Assembly (NCBI RefSeq): GCF_002161595.1 | Contig: NZ_NFID01000008.1 | Span: forward strand, 1 to 64,000 | Reading direction: 5' to 3' | DNA from: Gemmiger sp. An50 | GTDB taxonomy: Bacteria; Bacillota; Clostridia; Oscillospirales; Ruminococcaceae | DNA length: 64,000 nucleotides | Shown: piece by piece, positions 62,300 to 64,000 of the stretch | Position numbering within the stretch: position 1 is the first letter of the stretch | Layout of the letters: each line of letters opens with the position of its first letter | Translations under genes and position numbers: made by a program | Notes under the pieces: generated by a model | The model's database searches: none | What the model was told of the DNA's origin: nothing | The model's input: the letters and a program-made list of their open reading frames with translations, nothing else

Positions 62300-62743
62300 T
62301 CAGCCAAACAGCTTCAGCCAGAGCAGCGAAGAAGCCATCGAGATCAGCAGTGAATCCGCCATAACAAAATTGTTCAGCCACTTGCAGCCAAAGGTTTTGA
62401 TGATCCATTTGTGAAGCGCCGCCACCGAAAGGCTGGTCAGCAGCACCGCGGCGAAGACCGGGCCGTTCATGACCTGGATGGGAACATAGGCGCACAGCAT
62501 GGCCAGCGAAAGAACATTGGCGGCCAGGCTGAACAGGCCCACCACGATGGAGAGAGAAGGAACCACCGAATACAGCGCGGAGGATGCGATCACACCGCGG
62601 ACCTTCTTTTTATCCAGCCCCACGGCAAGCGCATGCCGGTAGGAGCGCATCAATGTAAATACCGAAAACAGCAGCACATAGCCGATGCCCAGCATCGCCA
62701 GGATATACATGAGCGGGCTGTTCATAATCTGGGAAAATGTCAT
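62300..62743 (-). CDS. Small multi-pass membrane protein (DUF5058-like)
   Basis: 147 residues, about four membrane helices. The N-terminal half (MNSPLMYILAMLGIGYVLLFSVFTLMRSYRHAL..GLDKKKVRGVIASSALYSVVPSLSIVVGLFSLA) resembles DUF5058 proteins as I remember them, which are often encoded beside M20 peptidases and are usually longer. AAAGGAGAA-type site upstream. Together with 61562-62284 it may form a transporter. Confidence 0.65.
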   Translation of the reverse strand: MTFSQIMNSPLMYILAMLGIGYVLLFSVFTLMRSYRHALAVGLDKKKVRGVIASSALYSVVPSLSIVVGLFSLAANVLSLAMLCAYVPIQVMNGPVFAAVLLTSLSVAALHKWIIKTFGCKWLNNFVMADSLLISMASSLLWLKLFG

Positions 62744-62761
62744 CGTCGTTCTCCTTTCTCA

Positions 62762-64000
62762 TCACGGGTTCACCGAGGCATAGTCCATGCCCTCCGGAAT
62801 CGGACACTGGTACCCCTCCGGGCAGCGCCGAGCAAGCTCTTCCTTTGCCTTTTGGACCAGCGCCGGGTCGTCGAACAGCTTTTCACAGGCAAGCCCCAGC
62901 ACCTTTGCCGCCGCCACGCTGGCTCTGCCGCCCAGGGAGGTTCCCACCTGAGCGGTAAACTGCCAGGTGTGGGGGCTGGTGCCCGGCACTGTGGCGGTGA
63001 GCGTGACCTGTGCGGTGGGCACGATGTGGCTCACATCGCCCACGTCGCTGGAGCCGGTCACCACCAGATTCATCAAAGCCGGGTCGAAGGGTGCGACGGA
63101 ACGGTCCAGCGGGTGCTTCTCAAATTCGCTCAGGGGTTCGCCCGCCGCGTCGGCCGCCTTCTGCACCCATTCCTTTCGAATCGGTTCCGGGATCGCCTCC
63201 AGGAAGCTTTGGGCCAACTCGTAATCCTGCTGGGTGAAATCCGGCCCGCCCTGCTGGACCAGGCTTTCGGACAAAACCTCCGCCAGAGTCTGGTTGGGGA
63301 TCATATCGCTGAGACCGCCCGACACCGAGATCTTCACCTGGGTCTCGGTCATGAGCGCAGCTCCCTGGGCGATCTTTTTAATACGCTCCAGAATCTCGGC
63401 GCACTGGGTCAGCTTGGGCGCCCGCATGGGCGGTGCGGCCGGTAAAATCAAACCGCACCTTATAATAGGCCACCGTCTTCACCGCAGCCGCCTTGTTTGC
63501 GTTGCTGGGATGCCAGGTCAGCGCGGCATCCAGATCCGCAAAGCAGCCTTCCCGGGCCAGAAACGCCTTTCCGAAACCGGTCTCCTCCGCCGGGCAGCCC
63601 AGAAAACAGATGGTTCCGGGCTTTTTGCTCTGCTGCAGATACCGCTTGGCCACCATGGCCGCGCCCACTGCACCCGCTCCCAGGGAATTGTGTCCGCATC
63701 CATGGCCGCAATCCTTGTCCGGAATGGGCTCCTGCCGGGGGCAGCCCGCCTTCTGGCTCAGATTCGGCAGCGCGTCGTATTCCCCAAGAATACCGATCAC
63801 CGGGTGCCCCTGGCCATAGCTGGCCCGGATCGCCGTGGGGATTCCTCCCACGCCCAGCTCCACCTGAAAGCCTTCCTCTTCCAGAACACGGGCAATTTCC
63901 TTGCTGCTGCGGAACTCCTGATACCCGAATTCCGCAAAATCCCACAGCGAGCGGTTCAGCTGCTCCAGCAGCGGCGCGAGCGTTTGAGCCTGCTCCCGTG
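62762..64000 (-). pseudogene. M20 peptidase/amidohydrolase (AbgB-like), internal deletion, runs off the edge
   Basis: The frame entering from 64000 encodes the N-terminal half: GILGEYDALPNL, CGHGCGHNSLG (metal ligands), GCPAEETGFGKA (catalytic Glu), LTWHPSN and FDFTGRTAHAG. It then runs out of frame after 63450 and stops at 63378. The other frame, from about 63440 to 62762, encodes the C-terminal part (MRAPKLTQCAEILERIKKIAQGAALM...). In AbgB-like enzymes about 75 residues lie between these blocks. The junction sequence CATGCGGGCGCC fits both frames, pointing to a deletion between short repeats. The start codon is outside the window. Product probably inactive. Confidence 0.8.

Overview
The window comes from a GC-rich, spore-forming Gram-positive anaerobe, most likely an Oscillospiraceae/Ruminococcaceae-type gut Clostridium. 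The support is spore genes (gpr, spoIIP, spoVAC-AD-AE), a T-box leader on asnS, a lysine riboswitch, an SPKTG-type sortase signal, and protein sequences of Clostridia type. No rRNA, tRNA or CRISPR array was found. The genus is inferred from general features, not from a search.

Layout. Positions 1-3.96 kb are one end of an integrative/mobilizable element: a frameshifted small gene, a relaxase, MobC, a candidate oriT stretch, a TnpV-like gene and a ParB-like gene. It abuts the 3' side of ppdK (4.1-6.8 kb). From 7.1 to 10.2 kb lie pth, a WG-repeat lipoprotein and a D,D-carboxypeptidase, then a nitroreductase. From 11.1 to 16.7 kb is a BlaI-type repressor with an M56 membrane protease, facing a MacA/MacB-like three-gene efflux or export system. 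From 17 to 26.2 kb is a nine-gene aromatic amino acid operon read right to left: pheA, aroB, aroC, an aroE-aroK fusion, aroQ, aroF, aroA, tyrA and a WYL regulator, behind one strong promoter with a palindrome at its start. From 26.2 to 27.9 kb lie plsC, a membrane protein and a 57-residue ORF.

From 28 to 33.9 kb is a LacI-controlled carbohydrate (probably maltodextrin) operon: lacI, substrate-binding protein, two permeases and malQ. A YesL-like protein and an MFS transporter follow. A 1534-residue wall-anchored protein with two different phosphoesterase domains fills 36.5-41.1 kb. Next are an amidohydrolase and an AGCS symporter behind a lysine riboswitch, an Asp-box lipoprotein, T-box-controlled asnS, the spoIIP/gpr pair divergent from rpsT, a proline-repeat LRR protein, a Na/phosphate symporter and the spoVA genes. 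The plus-strand block pyrB (with a fused PyrI-type zinc tail), prmA, rsmE, a VTT protein and degV follows. The right end holds two small membrane proteins and an M20 peptidase broken by an internal deletion; it runs off the edge.

Most of the window is ordinary core chromosome. The least expected items are the lysine riboswitch on an AGCS transporter, the PyrB-zinc-domain fusion, the two-phosphoesterase surface protein, the 29-bp palindrome inside the parB-like gene, the paired GTCTA-N6-TAGAC operators at blaI, and the short-repeat deletion in the M20 gene. No clearly new multi-gene system was identified.
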